64,000 nucleotides of DNA from Marinobacter vinifirmus (GTDB lineage: Bacteria > Pseudomonadota > Gammaproteobacteria > Pseudomonadales > Oleiphilaceae): assembly GCF_002258215.1 (NCBI RefSeq), contig NZ_NEFY01000002.1, positions 372,001 to 436,000 of the forward strand, read 5' to 3'. The notes under the pieces are model-generated. The model ran no database searches. It saw only the letters and a program-made list of their open reading frames with translations, and was not told the origin of the DNA. This document shows, in pieces, positions 1 through 9,349 of the stretch. Each line of letters starts with the position of its first letter. Within the stretch, counting starts at the first letter, position 1. A program made the translations under genes and the position numbers.

Positions 1-2
1 CC

Positions 3-416
3 GTATGCGATTACTTCCCCGGAGCGGGCAAATCCTGGACCCGGAACGCCCTGTTACCGGGGGCCGACTTTGCCAGCCAGCAACAGCTCGCAGAAGAGCT
101 GCAACTGCACTACCCCTGGCTGGACCGCGCCATTATCCGCCGGTTTGTGCGCAGCTATGGCACCGACAGCCACCACATCCTCAAAGGCTGTACCGGCACA
201 GAGGATCTTGGCCACGCCTACACCGCCACCCTGTACCAGCGTGAAGTGGACTACCTGATTGCCCACGAGTGGGCACTGAGCGCGGAAGATGTGCTCTGGC
301 GGCGTACCAAGCAGGGGCTCTATATCACTGAGCAGCAACGGGAGCAGCTGGACAGCTACATCCATCGGGCGGCAACCCGGCACCAGAGCCTGTTCACCGC
401 CGCCGGGTCAGAGTAA
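3..416 (+). CDS. glpD: Glycerol-3-phosphate dehydrogenase, C-terminal part (cut by window edge)
   Basis: The frame is open from the first bases and gives the last 137 residues of a GlpD-type flavoprotein. This membrane-associated enzyme oxidises sn-glycerol-3-phosphate to dihydroxyacetone phosphate and passes electrons to quinone. Visible landmarks are YFPGAGKSWTRNALLPGADF near the beginning and the C-terminal helical domain with YLIAHEWALSAEDVLWRRTK, the conserved GlpD C-terminal signature ahead of a short tail. The FAD-binding N-terminus and the start codon lie outside the window. Its stop overlaps the convergent uracil-DNA glycosylase family gene by 9 nt, so no terminator fits between them. 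Seen: sequence and stop. Known: family function. Confidence 0.88.
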   Translation, partial: VCDYFPGAGKSWTRNALLPGADFASQQQLAEELQLHYPWLDRAIIRRFVRSYGTDSHHILKGCTGTEDLGHAYTATLYQREVDYLIAHEWALSAEDVLWRRTKQGLYITEQQREQLDSYIHRAATRHQSLFTAAGSE

Positions 417-1004
417 TTCCCCGATCCGGGCCTGAAGCCGGGGAATCACCTCCTGCTCGAACCAGGGATTGCTTTTCAGCCAGCGGATATTGCGCGGGCT
501 CGGGTGTGGCATGGGCAATAGCCCTGGCCAGTATTCCCGCCAGGCTTTGACATTATCCGTTACCGATTTGCGGCTGTCCGGCAGGTGCCAGGCCTGGGCA
601 TACTGGCCGATCACCAGGGTCAGCTCAACCTTGTCCAGCCGCGCCAGCAAGGCCTCGCGCCAGGTTTCGGCGCATTCCGGCCGGGGCGGCAGGTCGCCGG
701 ATTTTCCGGTGCCGGGAAAGCAGAACCCCATGGGCAGAATAGCCACCTGTTCCTCGTTGTAGAATTGCTCCCTGTCCACGCCCATCCATTGCCGAAGCCG
801 GTCACCGCTGGGATCGTTGAACGGAATTCCGGTTTCGTGAACCTTGCGGCCGGGCGCCTGGCCGACCACCAGGATTCGGGACGACCGGGACAGCTGGACA
901 ACCGGCCTCGGCCCTTCCGGCAAGACATCTTTACACAAGGTACAGGCCCTTACCTGCTGCACCAGCTGGTCAAAGTCCAGGCTATCCAGATCCGTCTGAG
1001 TCAT
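408..1004 (-). CDS. Uracil-DNA glycosylase family protein, probable 4Fe-4S type
   Basis: This 198-residue protein of the UDG superfamily should remove uracil or a related damaged base from DNA. Motif A is GQAPG at residues 48-52, followed by TGIPFNDPSGDRL, and the family motif HPS lies at 167-169. Four cysteines (C21, C24, C95, C111) have the CxxC, then C-x15-C layout of iron-sulfur UDGs. I chose ATG at 1004 because it follows the glk stop by 2 nt; an upstream in-frame extension would only read antisense through glk. It is the last gene of edd-glk-udg, so it is probably co-transcribed with sugar catabolism genes. The exact UDG family (4, 5 or another FeS group) is not settled. Confidence 0.75.
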   Translation of the reverse strand: MTQTDLDSLDFDQLVQQVRACTLCKDVLPEGPRPVVQLSRSSRILVVGQAPGRKVHETGIPFNDPSGDRLRQWMGVDREQFYNEEQVAILPMGFCFPGTGKSGDLPPRPECAETWREALLARLDKVELTLVIGQYAQAWHLPDSRKSVTDNVKAWREYWPGLLPMPHPSPRNIRWLKSNPWFEQEVIPRLQARIGELL

Positions 1005-1006
1005 GG

Positions 1007-1981
1007 TCACCTCCCGGCATTGGTCAGGGCCGCTGCAGCGCCGTACAGCCCGGTGTTGCCATCCAGCACCACCTGAACCGGCGTGGCCTCCAATAACGGC
1101 CGCATCCGGCCCTTGTTTTCGAAGGCGGCGCGAAAGCCGCTGGCCATGAAAAAGTCGAGAATCGCCGGCACAATGCCGCCACAAAGATAGACACCGCCGT
1201 AACTGCCCAGGGTCAGAACGCTGTTGCCGGCTACCCGGCCCAGAATGTCACAGAACAGGCTGAGCGCCCGGGCTGCCAGCTCGTCATTAGCTGCCACGGC
1301 CGCTGCGGAAACCTGCTCCGGGGTTTCCTGTACCGGCTTACTGCCGGTAATCTCCGCCAGCGTTCGATACAGGTTCATGATACCCGAACCACACAGCAGT
1401 CGTTCCACAGAAACCCGGCCATAGGCGGCGCGAAGACGGCGGGCAATCTCGCACTCAAGGTCATCCAGCGGCGCAAAGTCCACATGGCCCCCTTCGGTTG
1501 CCAGCGGTATCCAGCCATCCCCCGCCGGCACCAGTGCCGACATGCCCAGGCCCGTGCCCGGGCCAAGTACCAGTACCGGGCGCGACGGGTCTGCGCCGCC
1601 CCCGCCCACCGGCACCCGTTGGCTGGCCGGCACGTGCATTACGCCCAACGCCATGGCGGTGTAATCATTCACCAGCCGGAACCGGTCCAGGCCGAAGCGT
1701 TGCGCCAGGTGCCCGGTATCGAACTGCCAGCGGTTGTTGGTCAGGGTGACAACGTCACCGGTAACCGGGGCGGCAACGGCCACACAGGCTTCGCGGACAG
1801 TCACCGGCCCTACATGCTTCAGGTACGCCGCAATGGCCTGCCCGGGCCCCGGGAAATCAGCACAGCGGAAAACCTTCAGCGACTGCAACTGCACCGATCC
1901 CGGCACCACCAGCGCAAACCGGGCATGGGTGCCGCCAACATCACCCACCAGCGCCATGGCGTGCGGAACAGCTTCCGTCAT
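1007..1981 (-). CDS. glk: Glucokinase
   Basis: A 324-residue ATP-dependent glucokinase of the bacterial Glk family, which phosphorylates cytosolic glucose to glucose-6-phosphate for Zwf. The nucleotide-binding GDVGGTHARF motif is at residues 13-22. A second phosphate-binding segment (LGPGTGLGMSAL) and the sugar-contacting EGGHVDFAP follow. The length matches E. coli Glk (321). The start codon overlaps the edd stop by one base (ATGA arrangement), which indicates translational coupling downstream of edd. A HexR-controlled edd-glk pair is typical of pseudomonads. Confidence 0.93.
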   Translation of the reverse strand: MTEAVPHAMALVGDVGGTHARFALVVPGSVQLQSLKVFRCADFPGPGQAIAAYLKHVGPVTVREACVAVAAPVTGDVVTLTNNRWQFDTGHLAQRFGLDRFRLVNDYTAMALGVMHVPASQRVPVGGGGADPSRPVLVLGPGTGLGMSALVPAGDGWIPLATEGGHVDFAPLDDLECEIARRLRAAYGRVSVERLLCGSGIMNLYRTLAEITGSKPVQETPEQVSAAAVAANDELAARALSLFCDILGRVAGNSVLTLGSYGGVYLCGGIVPAILDFFMASGFRAAFENKGRMRPLLEATPVQVVLDGNTGLYGAAAALTNAGR

Positions 1982-3798
1982 CAGCCGGCGCTCCAGAACA
2001 CACTGGCACCCTGCTCCGGATTCGAGACACCCTGGCGCATCCAGCCGAACAGTTCACGGCCATAGCCGGTATGGTTCGCTGCCAGGTCTGCACTGGCCGG
2101 GCTGCGGTCAGCCAGTTCCGCCTCGCCGAGCTGCACCGACAGCACACCACTAACGGCATCCACGCAAATAACGTCGCCGTCACAAATCCTGGCCAGCGGG
2201 CCGCCCGCCAGTGCTTCCGGGTAAACATGGATAGCCGCCGGCACCTTGCCGGAGGCTCCGGACATCCGGCCATCGGTCACCAGCGCCACCCGATAGCCTC
2301 GATCCTGAAGTACACCGAGGTAAGGGGTCAGCTTGTGCAACTCCGGCATGCCGTTGGCTTTCGGCCCCTGAAAGCGCACCACCACCACGCAATCCCGGTC
2401 CAGGTCGCCAGCATCAAAGGCGGCTTTCAGTTCGTTCTGGTCGTTGAACACCACCGCCGGCGCCTCAACCCGATGGTGTTCCGGTGCTACCGCCGACACT
2501 TTGATCACTCCGCGCCCGAGATTGCCATCCAGCACCCTCAATCCGCCATCCGGGGCGAAGGGCTCTGCAGCGCTGCTCAGCACATCCGGGCGCTGGCTCC
2601 TGGTAACAGCCGGGTGCCAGCGAAGGCTTTCCCCTTCCAGCTCCGGCATCCGGGCGTAGGCATCCAGCCCCTTACCGATCACTGTGTTGACGTCGTTATG
2701 CAGGTAGCCTTGTGCCAGCAACTCCCGAATCAGGAACGGCGTGCCGCCGGCTTCGTGGAAAGCGTTGATGTCTTCCTGGCCGTTCGGGTAAATACGGGTC
2801 ATGGAGGGCACCACCGACGACAACTCGGCGTAGTCGTTCCAGTCAACCAGGATCCCGGCCGCCCGGGCAATGGCGATCCAGTGGATGGTGTGGTTGGTGG
2901 AGCCACCGGTCACCAGCAGGGCTACCAGGGCATTCACAATGGCTTTCTCGTCCACCATATGGCCGAGCCCCAACTCGCCGCCGTGGGGCCGGGACAACTT
3001 GATGACCTGCTCGGTCGCCGCGCGGGTCAGGGCATCCCGCAGGGGCGTATCGGGGTTTACGAAAGCCGCACCGGGCAGGTGCAGGCCCATTACCTCTACC
3101 AGTAACTGGTTACTGTTGGCGGTGCCGTAAAAGGTACAGGTGCCCGGGCTGTGGTAAGACTGGCTTTCGGCTTCCAGCAATTCATCCCGGCCGATCTTGC
3201 CCTCGGCATAGAGCTGGCGAATCCGCTGCTTTTCCTTGTTCGGCAGCCCGGACGGCATGGGGCCGGATGGCACCAGAATGGCCGGCAGGTGGCCGAAACT
3301 CAGGGCACCAATCAGCAACCCTGGCACAATCTTGTCACATATACCCAGTAGCATAACCGCGTCGAACATGTTGTGGCTCAGCGCCACTGCCGTACTCATG
3401 GCGATGGTGTCCCGGGAGAACAGGCTCAGCTCCATTCCCGGCTGGCCCTGGGTGACCCCGTCACACATGGCGGGAGTGCCGCCGGCAAACTGGGCTACCG
3501 AGCCCATACCATGGGCCGCTTCGCGGATAAGGTCAGGAAAGCGCTGATAAGGCTGATGGGCAGACAACATGTCGTTGTAGGCGGAAACCATGGCCACATT
3601 GGCGCGGTTCAGAAACTTCAGGGTATCTTTATCGCCCTGGCTGCAAGCCGCAAAGCCATGGGCCAGGTTACCGCAAGACAAGGTGCCACGATGGGGGTCC
3701 TTTGCCGCCAGCCCGGCCATCCTCTCGAGATAATCCGCGCGGGAAGCCCTGCTGCGTTCGATGATGCGGTTGGTCACCTTCTGAACCGTGGAGTGCAT
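1981..3798 (-). CDS. edd: Phosphogluconate dehydratase (Entner-Doudoroff)
   Basis: A 605-residue cytosolic iron-sulfur dehydratase of the IlvD/Edd family that converts 6-phosphogluconate to 2-keto-3-deoxy-6-phosphogluconate, the substrate of Eda. Seen: [20 protein letters not shown] near the N-terminus, [14 protein letters not shown] and [15 protein letters not shown] carrying the cluster-type cysteines, and the C-terminal [18 protein letters not shown]. Full length (E. coli Edd 603). The ATG at 3798 has a purine-rich GGGAGAAAG just upstream. It is the first gene of edd-glk-udg. A HexR-like site lies 39 nt upstream, between edd and the divergent pyruvate kinase gene. Confidence 0.95.
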   Translation of the reverse strand: MHSTVQKVTNRIIERSRASRADYLERMAGLAAKDPHRGTLSCGNLAHGFAACSQGDKDTLKFLNRANVAMVSAYNDMLSAHQPYQRFPDLIREAAHGMGSVAQFAGGTPAMCDGVTQGQPGMELSLFSRDTIAMSTAVALSHNMFDAVMLLGICDKIVPGLLIGALSFGHLPAILVPSGPMPSGLPNKEKQRIRQLYAEGKIGRDELLEAESQSYHSPGTCTFYGTANSNQLLVEVMGLHLPGAAFVNPDTPLRDALTRAATEQVIKLSRPHGGELGLGHMVDEKAIVNALVALLVTGGSTNHTIHWIAIARAAGILVDWNDYAELSSVVPSMTRIYPNGQEDINAFHEAGGTPFLIRELLAQGYLHNDVNTVIGKGLDAYARMPELEGESLRWHPAVTRSQRPDVLSSAAEPFAPDGGLRVLDGNLGRGVIKVSAVAPEHHRVEAPAVVFNDQNELKAAFDAGDLDRDCVVVVRFQGPKANGMPELHKLTPYLGVLQDRGYRVALVTDGRMSGASGKVPAAIHVYPEALAGGPLARICDGDVICVDAVSGVLSVQLGEAELADRSPASADLAANHTGYGRELFGWMRQGVSNPEQGASVFWSAG

Positions 3799-3836
3799 GG
3801 GCTTTCTCCCTGTATCGTGGTTATTCCAGACCTAAG

Positions 3837-3851
3837 TGTACTTTCTTTACC
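3837..3851. promoter_or_regulatory. Candidate HexR operator between edd and pyk
   Basis: The sequence TGTACTTTCTTTACC matches 12 of 15 positions of the marine-gammaproteobacterial HexR consensus as I remember it (TGTARTTWWWTTACA). It lies in the 107-bp divergent gap, so it could control both edd-glk and the pyruvate kinase gene. The match is visible; binding is inference. HexR itself is encoded at 8421-9293. Confidence 0.4.
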
Positions 3852-3905
3852 GGAGGCTTTCAGGTTCAATTGAACACTCAAATTTTACAGACAAGGACAC
3901 GCACT

Positions 3906-5354
3906 ATGCTCAGGCGCACCAAGATTGTCGCCACCCTCGGCCCCGCCACCGACAGTGAGGAATCGCTGGCAGGTATCATCGCCGCCGGCGTTGATGTTAC
4001 CCGCCTCAACTTTTCCCACGGCAGCGCCGAAGAGCATATGGAACGAGCCCGCCGGGTTCGTGCAGCGGCCGCTGCCCAGGGTCGCTTTGTGGCCATCCTG
4101 GCCGACCTGCAAGGCCCGAAACTGCGCATCGCCCGCTTCACCGACAACAAGGTCACCCTGGAACGGGGCCAGACCTTCGTGCTCGACGCCACCATGGACA
4201 AAGAGGCTGGCACATCGGAGCAAGTTGGCATTGATTACGAACAACTGATCAACGACGTCAGCCCGGGCGATATCCTGGTGCTGGATGACGGCCGCATTGA
4301 AATGGAAGTGACCGCGGTCGACGACCACAGCATCACCTCCACTGTGCTGATCGGCGGCCCGCTGTCCAACAACAAGGGCCTGAACAAGCGCGGTGGCGGC
4401 CTCTCAGCGGACGCCCTCACCGAGAAAGACAAGCAGGACATCGTAACCGCAGCCCGGCTGGACGCCGACTATGTCGCCGTCTCGTTTGTCCGTACAGCCG
4501 ACGACATGCACGTGGCCCGTCAGCTGCTGAAAGAAGCCGGCTCCGATGCCGGCCTGGTGGCGAAGATTGAACGGGCCGAACTGGCCCACGATACCGACGC
4601 ACTGGATGCCGTTATCGAAGCGTCAGACGCCGTAATGGTCGCCCGGGGCGACCTGGCCGTGGAGATCGGCGATGCCGAACTGGTGGCGGTTCAGAAACAC
4701 ATCATCAAGCGGGCCCGGGTACTGAACCGGGCCGTGATCACCGCGACCCAGATGATGGAGTCGATGATCACCAACCCCATGCCCACCCGGGCGGAAGTGT
4801 CTGACGTTGCCAACGCGGTGATGGATTACACAGATGCCGTGATGCTGTCCGCCGAGACTGCCGTAGGCGATTACCCGAAAGAAGCCGTGGAAGCCATGGT
4901 GCGCATCTGCACCGGTGCGGAACGGCACCCGTCCATGCACCAATCCCAGCACCGGATCCACGAAAGCATGGAAAAGGTAGACGAGGCGATTGCCCTGTCT
5001 GCCATGTACGCCGCCAACCACCTGCAGGGTGTGTCTGCCATTATCTGCCTGACAGAAACCGGTTCCACTCCGCGCCTGATGTCACGGATCAAATCCAGCC
5101 TGCCGATCTTTGCCTTCTCACGGCACCACTCCACCCAGCACCGGGTGGCTCTGTTCCGGGGCGTGCAGACGGTTCCGTTCGATTCTGCCAACCACGCCAA
5201 TGAAAAGGTCAATGCACTGGCCGTGGACGAACTGAAGAGCCGGGGTGTTGTGCAGGATAACGACCTGGTGGTGATCACCAAGGGCGACTATGTGAACGCC
5301 CAGGGTGGCACCAACTCCATGAAAATCGTTCGTGTAGGGTCCGACATCCAGTAG
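3906..5354 (+). CDS. pykA: Pyruvate kinase
   Basis: A 482-residue pyruvate kinase, which makes pyruvate and ATP from phosphoenolpyruvate and ADP. Seen: RRTKIVATLGPATDS at the N-terminus, LADLQGPKLRI, the catalytic signature MVARGDLAVEIG, and ITATQMMESM. The C-terminal allosteric domain is present (ICLTETGSTPRL). I placed the start at ATG 3906 because the family begins at MLRRTKIV and AAGGAC sits just ahead; an in-frame TTG at 3870 would add 12 residues without family support. Length fits PykA (480). It lies opposite to, and between, edd and eda, and its stop is only 10 nt from the convergent eda stop. The PykA versus PykF assignment is by length and context only. Confidence 0.93.
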   Translation: MLRRTKIVATLGPATDSEESLAGIIAAGVDVTRLNFSHGSAEEHMERARRVRAAAAAQGRFVAILADLQGPKLRIARFTDNKVTLERGQTFVLDATMDKEAGTSEQVGIDYEQLINDVSPGDILVLDDGRIEMEVTAVDDHSITSTVLIGGPLSNNKGLNKRGGGLSADALTEKDKQDIVTAARLDADYVAVSFVRTADDMHVARQLLKEAGSDAGLVAKIERAELAHDTDALDAVIEASDAVMVARGDLAVEIGDAELVAVQKHIIKRARVLNRAVITATQMMESMITNPMPTRAEVSDVANAVMDYTDAVMLSAETAVGDYPKEAVEAMVRICTGAERHPSMHQSQHRIHESMEKVDEAIALSAMYAANHLQGVSAIICLTETGSTPRLMSRIKSSLPIFAFSRHHSTQHRVALFRGVQTVPFDSANHANEKVNALAVDELKSRGVVQDNDLVVITKGDYVNAQGGTNSMKIVRVGSDIQ

Positions 5355-5364
5355 CCTGCGCCGG

Positions 5365-6024
5365 TCAGCCCCGGTGGCCAATGGCCGCCAGGCTGGCCCG
5401 GGCGATGCCGGTAATGGTCTGCCAGTCCTTACTGGCCACGGCTTCATCCGGCGTCAGCCAGGTGCCGCCCACCGCAGAGACATTATCCAGCGCGAGGTAG
5501 GCTGCAGCTGTCTGCTGGCGAACCCCGCCGGTCGGGCAAAAGCAGACATCCGGGAAGGGGCCGGCAAACGCCTTCAGGGCCCTTTCACCCCCGGATACTT
5601 CCGCGGGAAACAGCTTGAAGTGCCGGTAGCCGTGGCTGTACCCCATCATCAGTTCCGAGGCGGTGGCAATGCCCGGCAGCAGGGGGGATTCCGAGGTCAC
5701 ACCGAAATCCAGGATGGCATCAGTTACACCAGGGGTAATAACAAACTCGGCCCCGGCTCGCTCGACGTCCCGGTACTGATCGATGCTGATCACCGTACCC
5801 GCCCCCACAATCGCGTCCGGAAGCGCTTCCCGAACCCGCCGGATGGCATCCAGGCCATGCTCTGTGCGCAAGGTGATCTCCAGCGCACGAATACCGCCGT
5901 CAAACAACGCCCGACAAAGCGGGATGGCATCGTCCGGATGACGGATGGTGATCACGGGTATCAATGGCGACTGCGCCATCACAAACTCGATCTTTTCCTG
6001 GTGCTCCACAGACAGCAATGGCAT
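5365..6024 (-). CDS. eda: KDPG/KHG aldolase
   Basis: A 219-residue class I aldolase that cleaves 2-keto-3-deoxy-6-phosphogluconate to pyruvate and glyceraldehyde-3-phosphate, and can also act on 4-hydroxy-2-oxoglutarate. Catalytic positions align with E. coli Eda shifted by four: E49, R53, T77 (GAGTV) and the Schiff-base lysine K137 in HFKLFPAE. A phosphate-binding FCPTGGV follows. The ATG at 6024 gives the usual length (E. coli 213). It is the last gene of zwf-pgl-eda, 36 nt after pgl, and no terminator is visible before the convergent pyruvate kinase gene. Confidence 0.94.
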   Translation of the reverse strand: MPLLSVEHQEKIEFVMAQSPLIPVITIRHPDDAIPLCRALFDGGIRALEITLRTEHGLDAIRRVREALPDAIVGAGTVISIDQYRDVERAGAEFVITPGVTDAILDFGVTSESPLLPGIATASELMMGYSHGYRHFKLFPAEVSGGERALKAFAGPFPDVCFCPTGGVRQQTAAAYLALDNVSAVGGTWLTPDEAVASKDWQTITGIARASLAAIGHRG

Positions 6025-6060
6025 TCAAGTCTCCCCCGGCGCTAACCGGACAACAGCCCG

Positions 6061-6780
6061 TTACGGGCTCCAGTAAATTCGCAAGCCTGGTTTCAGAAAA
6101 GCACGGATTGGCATTTCCCGCCAGTCATCCGGGGCCTTCAGGGCCCGCTCCAGGGTTTCCAGCTTGTCCTCACCCCTGAGATGCAACGCCAGGAACCGGG
6201 CGCCCGCCAGCACCGGCCGGGTCAGGGTTACCCGGGTATGGGCCTGGGACGGCGGTGTCATCACGCACACCCGACCGGGCGCCTGAATAGACATTGCCTC
6301 CGGCAGCTGGGGCGCATCCGGGAACAGCGACGCCGTATGGCCATCGTTGCCCATGCCCAGAACCACCACATCCAGCGGCAACTTCAACTCGGCCAGCAGC
6401 TGCTCGATAGCAGGCAAGGCTTGCTCGGCGCTGCACAGCGGCTGCCGCAGGCTGAGAAAGCGTACCTCCTTTGCCCTGCCCTGCAGCAGGTTCTGCCGCA
6501 CCAGGGTCGTGTTGCTGGCGGGGTCCCCTTCCGGCACCCAGCGCTCGTCGGCCAGCAGCATCGTGACCCGGGCCCAGGCCAGCTCCTGCTGCGCCAGCGT
6601 TTGAAAGAAGGGCACCGGCGTAGAACCACCGGACACCACCAGCGAAGCCCGTCCGCCCCGGCGGAGCCGGCCACGCAGGCTTTCCGCTACGTGTAACGCC
6701 AGCTGGCCCGCACATTCCTGCGTGGTCTCACTGAAAAATGCCTGCACCCCTTCGGGTAGCGGCAGGTCACACGTCTTCAT
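6061..6780 (-). CDS. pgl: 6-phosphogluconolactonase
   Basis: A 239-residue lactonase of the SugarP isomerase-like (NagB/Pgl) superfamily that hydrolyses 6-phosphogluconolactone formed by Zwf. Seen: the phosphate-binding [30 protein letters not shown] and [16 protein letters not shown], all diagnostic. The start is decided by the ribosome site: AGGAG lies five nt before the ATG at 6780. The alternative ATG at 6795 lacks such a site. With this start the gene overlaps zwf by 14 nt, a coupled arrangement within zwf-pgl-eda. Confidence 0.92.
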   Translation of the reverse strand: MKTCDLPLPEGVQAFFSETTQECAGQLALHVAESLRGRLRRGGRASLVVSGGSTPVPFFQTLAQQELAWARVTMLLADERWVPEGDPASNTTLVRQNLLQGRAKEVRFLSLRQPLCSAEQALPAIEQLLAELKLPLDVVVLGMGNDGHTASLFPDAPQLPEAMSIQAPGRVCVMTPPSQAHTRVTLTRPVLAGARFLALHLRGEDKLETLERALKAPDDWREMPIRAFLKPGLRIYWSP

Positions 6781-8239
6781 ACCAGCTCCTGCCATCCCGG
6801 GTGATCATGGCAATCGACGCCACCGGCCCCCAGGTGCCTGCGGCGTAGCGCTTCGGCGGTTCGCCGCTGTCGTGCCAGTTACGGATGATCTGGTCGACCC
6901 AGCGCCAGGCGTGCTCTACCTCATCGCGGCGGACAAACAGGTACTGGTTGCCCCGCATGATTTCCCACAGCAACCGCTCGTAGGCATCCGGAATCCGATC
7001 GGTATCAAAGGTTTCGGAGAACGTCAGCTCCAGTGGCCCCTGGCGCAACCGCATGCCCTTATCCAGCCCCTGGTCCTTGGTGAGGATCTTCAGTGCCATG
7101 CCCTCATCGGGCTGCAGCCGGATAATCAGTTTGTTGTTGGCCAGGTGCTTCTGGTCCGGATCGAAGATGTAATGGGGTGCCGGTTTGAAGTGGATGATGA
7201 TCTGCGACATTTTCTCCGGCAGCCGCTTGCCGGTGCGAATATAGAAGGGCACGCCAGACCAGCGCCAGTTATCAATCTCGGCCTTCAGTGCAACAAAGGT
7301 CTCGGTTTCGCTGGCTTTGTTGGCGCCCTCTTCGTCCAGGTAACCGGGCACCGGCTTGCCTTCACTGGTGCCGGAGGTGTACTGCCCGCGCACCACGTAT
7401 TCCGCCATCATATCCGGGGTAATCCGTTTCAGCGCCTTCAGCACTTTTACCTTTTCGTCCCGGATACTGTCGGCAGACAGGTCCGATGGCGGGTCCATGG
7501 CAATCAGACACAGCAGCTGCAGCAGGTGGTTCTGGATCATGTCCCGGATCTGGCCGGCCTGGTCGAAATAACCCCAGCGGCCTTCAATGCCCATGCTTTC
7601 TGCCACCGTGATCTCCACGTGGGAGATATGGTTCTGGTCCCACTGGGAAGCGAACAGGTTGTTGGCAAACCGCAAGGCAATCAGGTTCTGGACCGTTTCC
7701 TTACCCAGGTAATGATCAATCCGGAACAGCTGGCTTTCCCGATAAACTTCAGCCAGTTCGTCATTGATCACTTTCGAAGATTCCAGGTCGTGGCCGATGG
7801 GTTTCTCCACCACCACCCGGGTACGTTCGGTACAGCAACCACCGGCCCTCAGATTCCGGGCAATCACGCCATACATGGATGGCGGCGTGGCCATATAGAC
7901 AATTAACTGGTTACCGGGATGGCGCCAGTCGTTGAGCACCAGGAAACCGTCGGTATCGGTGAAATCCAGCTCCAGGTATTCCACACGGCTGACGAATCCC
8001 TGCGCTACGGTGGCGTCGAACTCCGGCTCCGGAATCTGCTCTTCCAGCCTGGCCAACAGCGCTTTGCGCAGGGCCGCGGTGTCTGTGTCGCGCCGGGCAA
8101 TGGCCAGCACCCGGCTGTCCGACGCCAGCAATCCGGCCCGGTCAAGCTGATACAGCGCCGGGAACAGTTTGCGCTGGGCAAGGTCTCCCGAGGCTCCGAA
8201 CAGCATCAGATCGCAGGCACACACAGGTTGATCCACCAT
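6767..8239 (-). CDS. zwf: Glucose-6-phosphate 1-dehydrogenase
   Basis: A 490-residue NADP-linked dehydrogenase that oxidises glucose-6-phosphate to the lactone, the entry step of the Entner-Doudoroff and pentose phosphate routes. Seen: nucleotide-binding GASGDLA at 15-21, EKPIGHDL at 145-152, and the substrate signature RIDHYLGKE at 173-181 with the catalytic histidine. Length equals E. coli Zwf (491). It is the first gene of zwf-pgl-eda and is divergent from hexR, whose product is the expected repressor. I found no convincing HexR operator in the 181-bp gap, only a weak 10/15 match. Confidence 0.95.
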   Translation of the reverse strand: MVDQPVCACDLMLFGASGDLAQRKLFPALYQLDRAGLLASDSRVLAIARRDTDTAALRKALLARLEEQIPEPEFDATVAQGFVSRVEYLELDFTDTDGFLVLNDWRHPGNQLIVYMATPPSMYGVIARNLRAGGCCTERTRVVVEKPIGHDLESSKVINDELAEVYRESQLFRIDHYLGKETVQNLIALRFANNLFASQWDQNHISHVEITVAESMGIEGRWGYFDQAGQIRDMIQNHLLQLLCLIAMDPPSDLSADSIRDEKVKVLKALKRITPDMMAEYVVRGQYTSGTSEGKPVPGYLDEEGANKASETETFVALKAEIDNWRWSGVPFYIRTGKRLPEKMSQIIIHFKPAPHYIFDPDQKHLANNKLIIRLQPDEGMALKILTKDQGLDKGMRLRQGPLELTFSETFDTDRIPDAYERLLWEIMRGNQYLFVRRDEVEHAWRWVDQIIRNWHDSGEPPKRYAAGTWGPVASIAMITRDGRSWYEDV

Positions 8240-8377
8240 CAGCGTCTCCTTCGCCCGGCGTACCGCAAGGCCGGATTTTTCGTAACTTTAGCCAAATAAT
8301 GGCACTGTCCCGGGGCCAAGCCAAGGGCACTTCCGATATATGACATATTTACTACCCTTTTATTTGCCCGCAGCAGG

Positions 8378-8383
8378 TATAAT
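8378..8383 (+). promoter_or_regulatory. Likely -10 element of the hexR promoter
   Basis: A perfect TATAAT sits 37 nt before the chosen hexR ATG. The region 16-18 nt upstream is C/T-rich and gives no good -35 hexamer, so an activator or only moderate strength is possible. Confidence 0.4.
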
Positions 8384-8420
8384 GACGTCTTACCACCAGA
8401 ACAGAAGGGAGTATAGCTGC

Positions 8421-9293
8421 ATGGCGGACAACCCGGGACGCAGAGACGACAACCTGCTTGAGCAGATCCAGAATCGCCTGGAATCGCTGAATAAATCCGA
8501 GCGCAAGGTTGCCGAGGCCATTCTCAAAGACCCGAGTGCGGCAACCCGTTACTCCATCGCTGCCCTTGCCCGCGCAGCGGATGTGAGCGAGCCGACGGTC
8601 AACCGGTTCTGCCGCGGATTCTCCGCAACCGGCTTTCCGGACTTCAAAATCCGGCTGGCCCAGAGCATTGCCACCGGCACCCCCTACGTGGGCCAGGATA
8701 TAGAGCCGGATGACAGCCCGGCGGAGTATGGCGAAAAAATCATGCTCAGCACCATCGCCAACCTGGACAAGGCAAGGCAGGCGCTGGACCCACAGGCCAT
8801 TGCCACAGTGGTGGATTACCTGATCCAGGCCAAGCAGATTGCCTTTTTCGGCATGGGCGGTTCGGCCTCGGTCGCCCTGGATGCCCAACACAAGTTTTTC
8901 CGCTTCAACATCCCGGTAACCTCTTACGACGACGCCCTGATGCAACGCATGGTGGCCGCCGGTTCCGGGGTTGGCGACGCCATCGTGCTGATCTCCTTTA
9001 CCGGCCGTACCCGGGAAACCGTGGAGATTGCCCACCTGGCCAGGGCCAATGGCGCCACGGTTATCGGCATTACCAATCCGGAGTCGCCGCTGGCGGAAGC
9101 CTGCACCGCGGTTGTGGGTGTCACTGCACCGGAAGATACCGAGGTCTACATGCCCATGTCTTCCCGGATTATTCACCTGACGGTCATCGATATCCTGGCT
9201 ACCGGAGTCACCCTCAAGCGCGGCCCGGATTTCCTGGATCACCTGAAAAAGATCAAGGAAAGCCTGAAGGCTACCCGCTTCCCCCAGAACTGA
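8421..9293 (+). CDS. hexR: HexR, RpiR-family regulator of sugar catabolism
   Basis: A 290-residue transcription factor with an N-terminal RpiR helix-turn-helix (about 11-75; [20 protein letters not shown]) and a C-terminal SIS sugar-phosphate domain (from about 125; [18 protein letters not shown]). HexR proteins repress zwf, edd-glk, eda and often pyk or gap genes, and are released by 2-keto-3-deoxy-6-phosphogluconate. I chose ATG 8421 because homologues begin a few residues before NLLEQIQ and GGGAG precedes it; a possible 27-residue extension looks non-coding. It is divergent from zwf. The target genes surround it in this window. Confidence 0.9.
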   Translation: MADNPGRRDDNLLEQIQNRLESLNKSERKVAEAILKDPSAATRYSIAALARAADVSEPTVNRFCRGFSATGFPDFKIRLAQSIATGTPYVGQDIEPDDSPAEYGEKIMLSTIANLDKARQALDPQAIATVVDYLIQAKQIAFFGMGGSASVALDAQHKFFRFNIPVTSYDDALMQRMVAAGSGVGDAIVLISFTGRTRETVEIAHLARANGATVIGITNPESPLAEACTAVVGVTAPEDTEVYMPMSSRIIHLTVIDILATGVTLKRGPDFLDHLKKIKESLKATRFPQN

Positions 9294-9307
9294 TCCCCGG
9301 ATACGAA

Positions 9308-9331
9308 AAAGGGTGCCCGAGGGCACCCTTT
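9308..9331. terminator. Bidirectional terminator between hexR and ppiD
   Basis: A perfect 11-bp stem (AAAGGGTGCCC with GGGCACCCTTT) and a 2-nt GA spacer lie between the convergent stops of hexR and ppiD. A-rich and T-rich flanks on either side allow termination in both directions. Confidence 0.85.
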
Positions 9332-9349
9332 AAAGTCTGAAGCCTGACC

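Noticed and set aside
8339-8353. Weak HexR-like sequence upstream of zwf and hexR
   Set aside because: Only about 10 of 15 positions match, with breaks in both half-sites; too weak to annotate.
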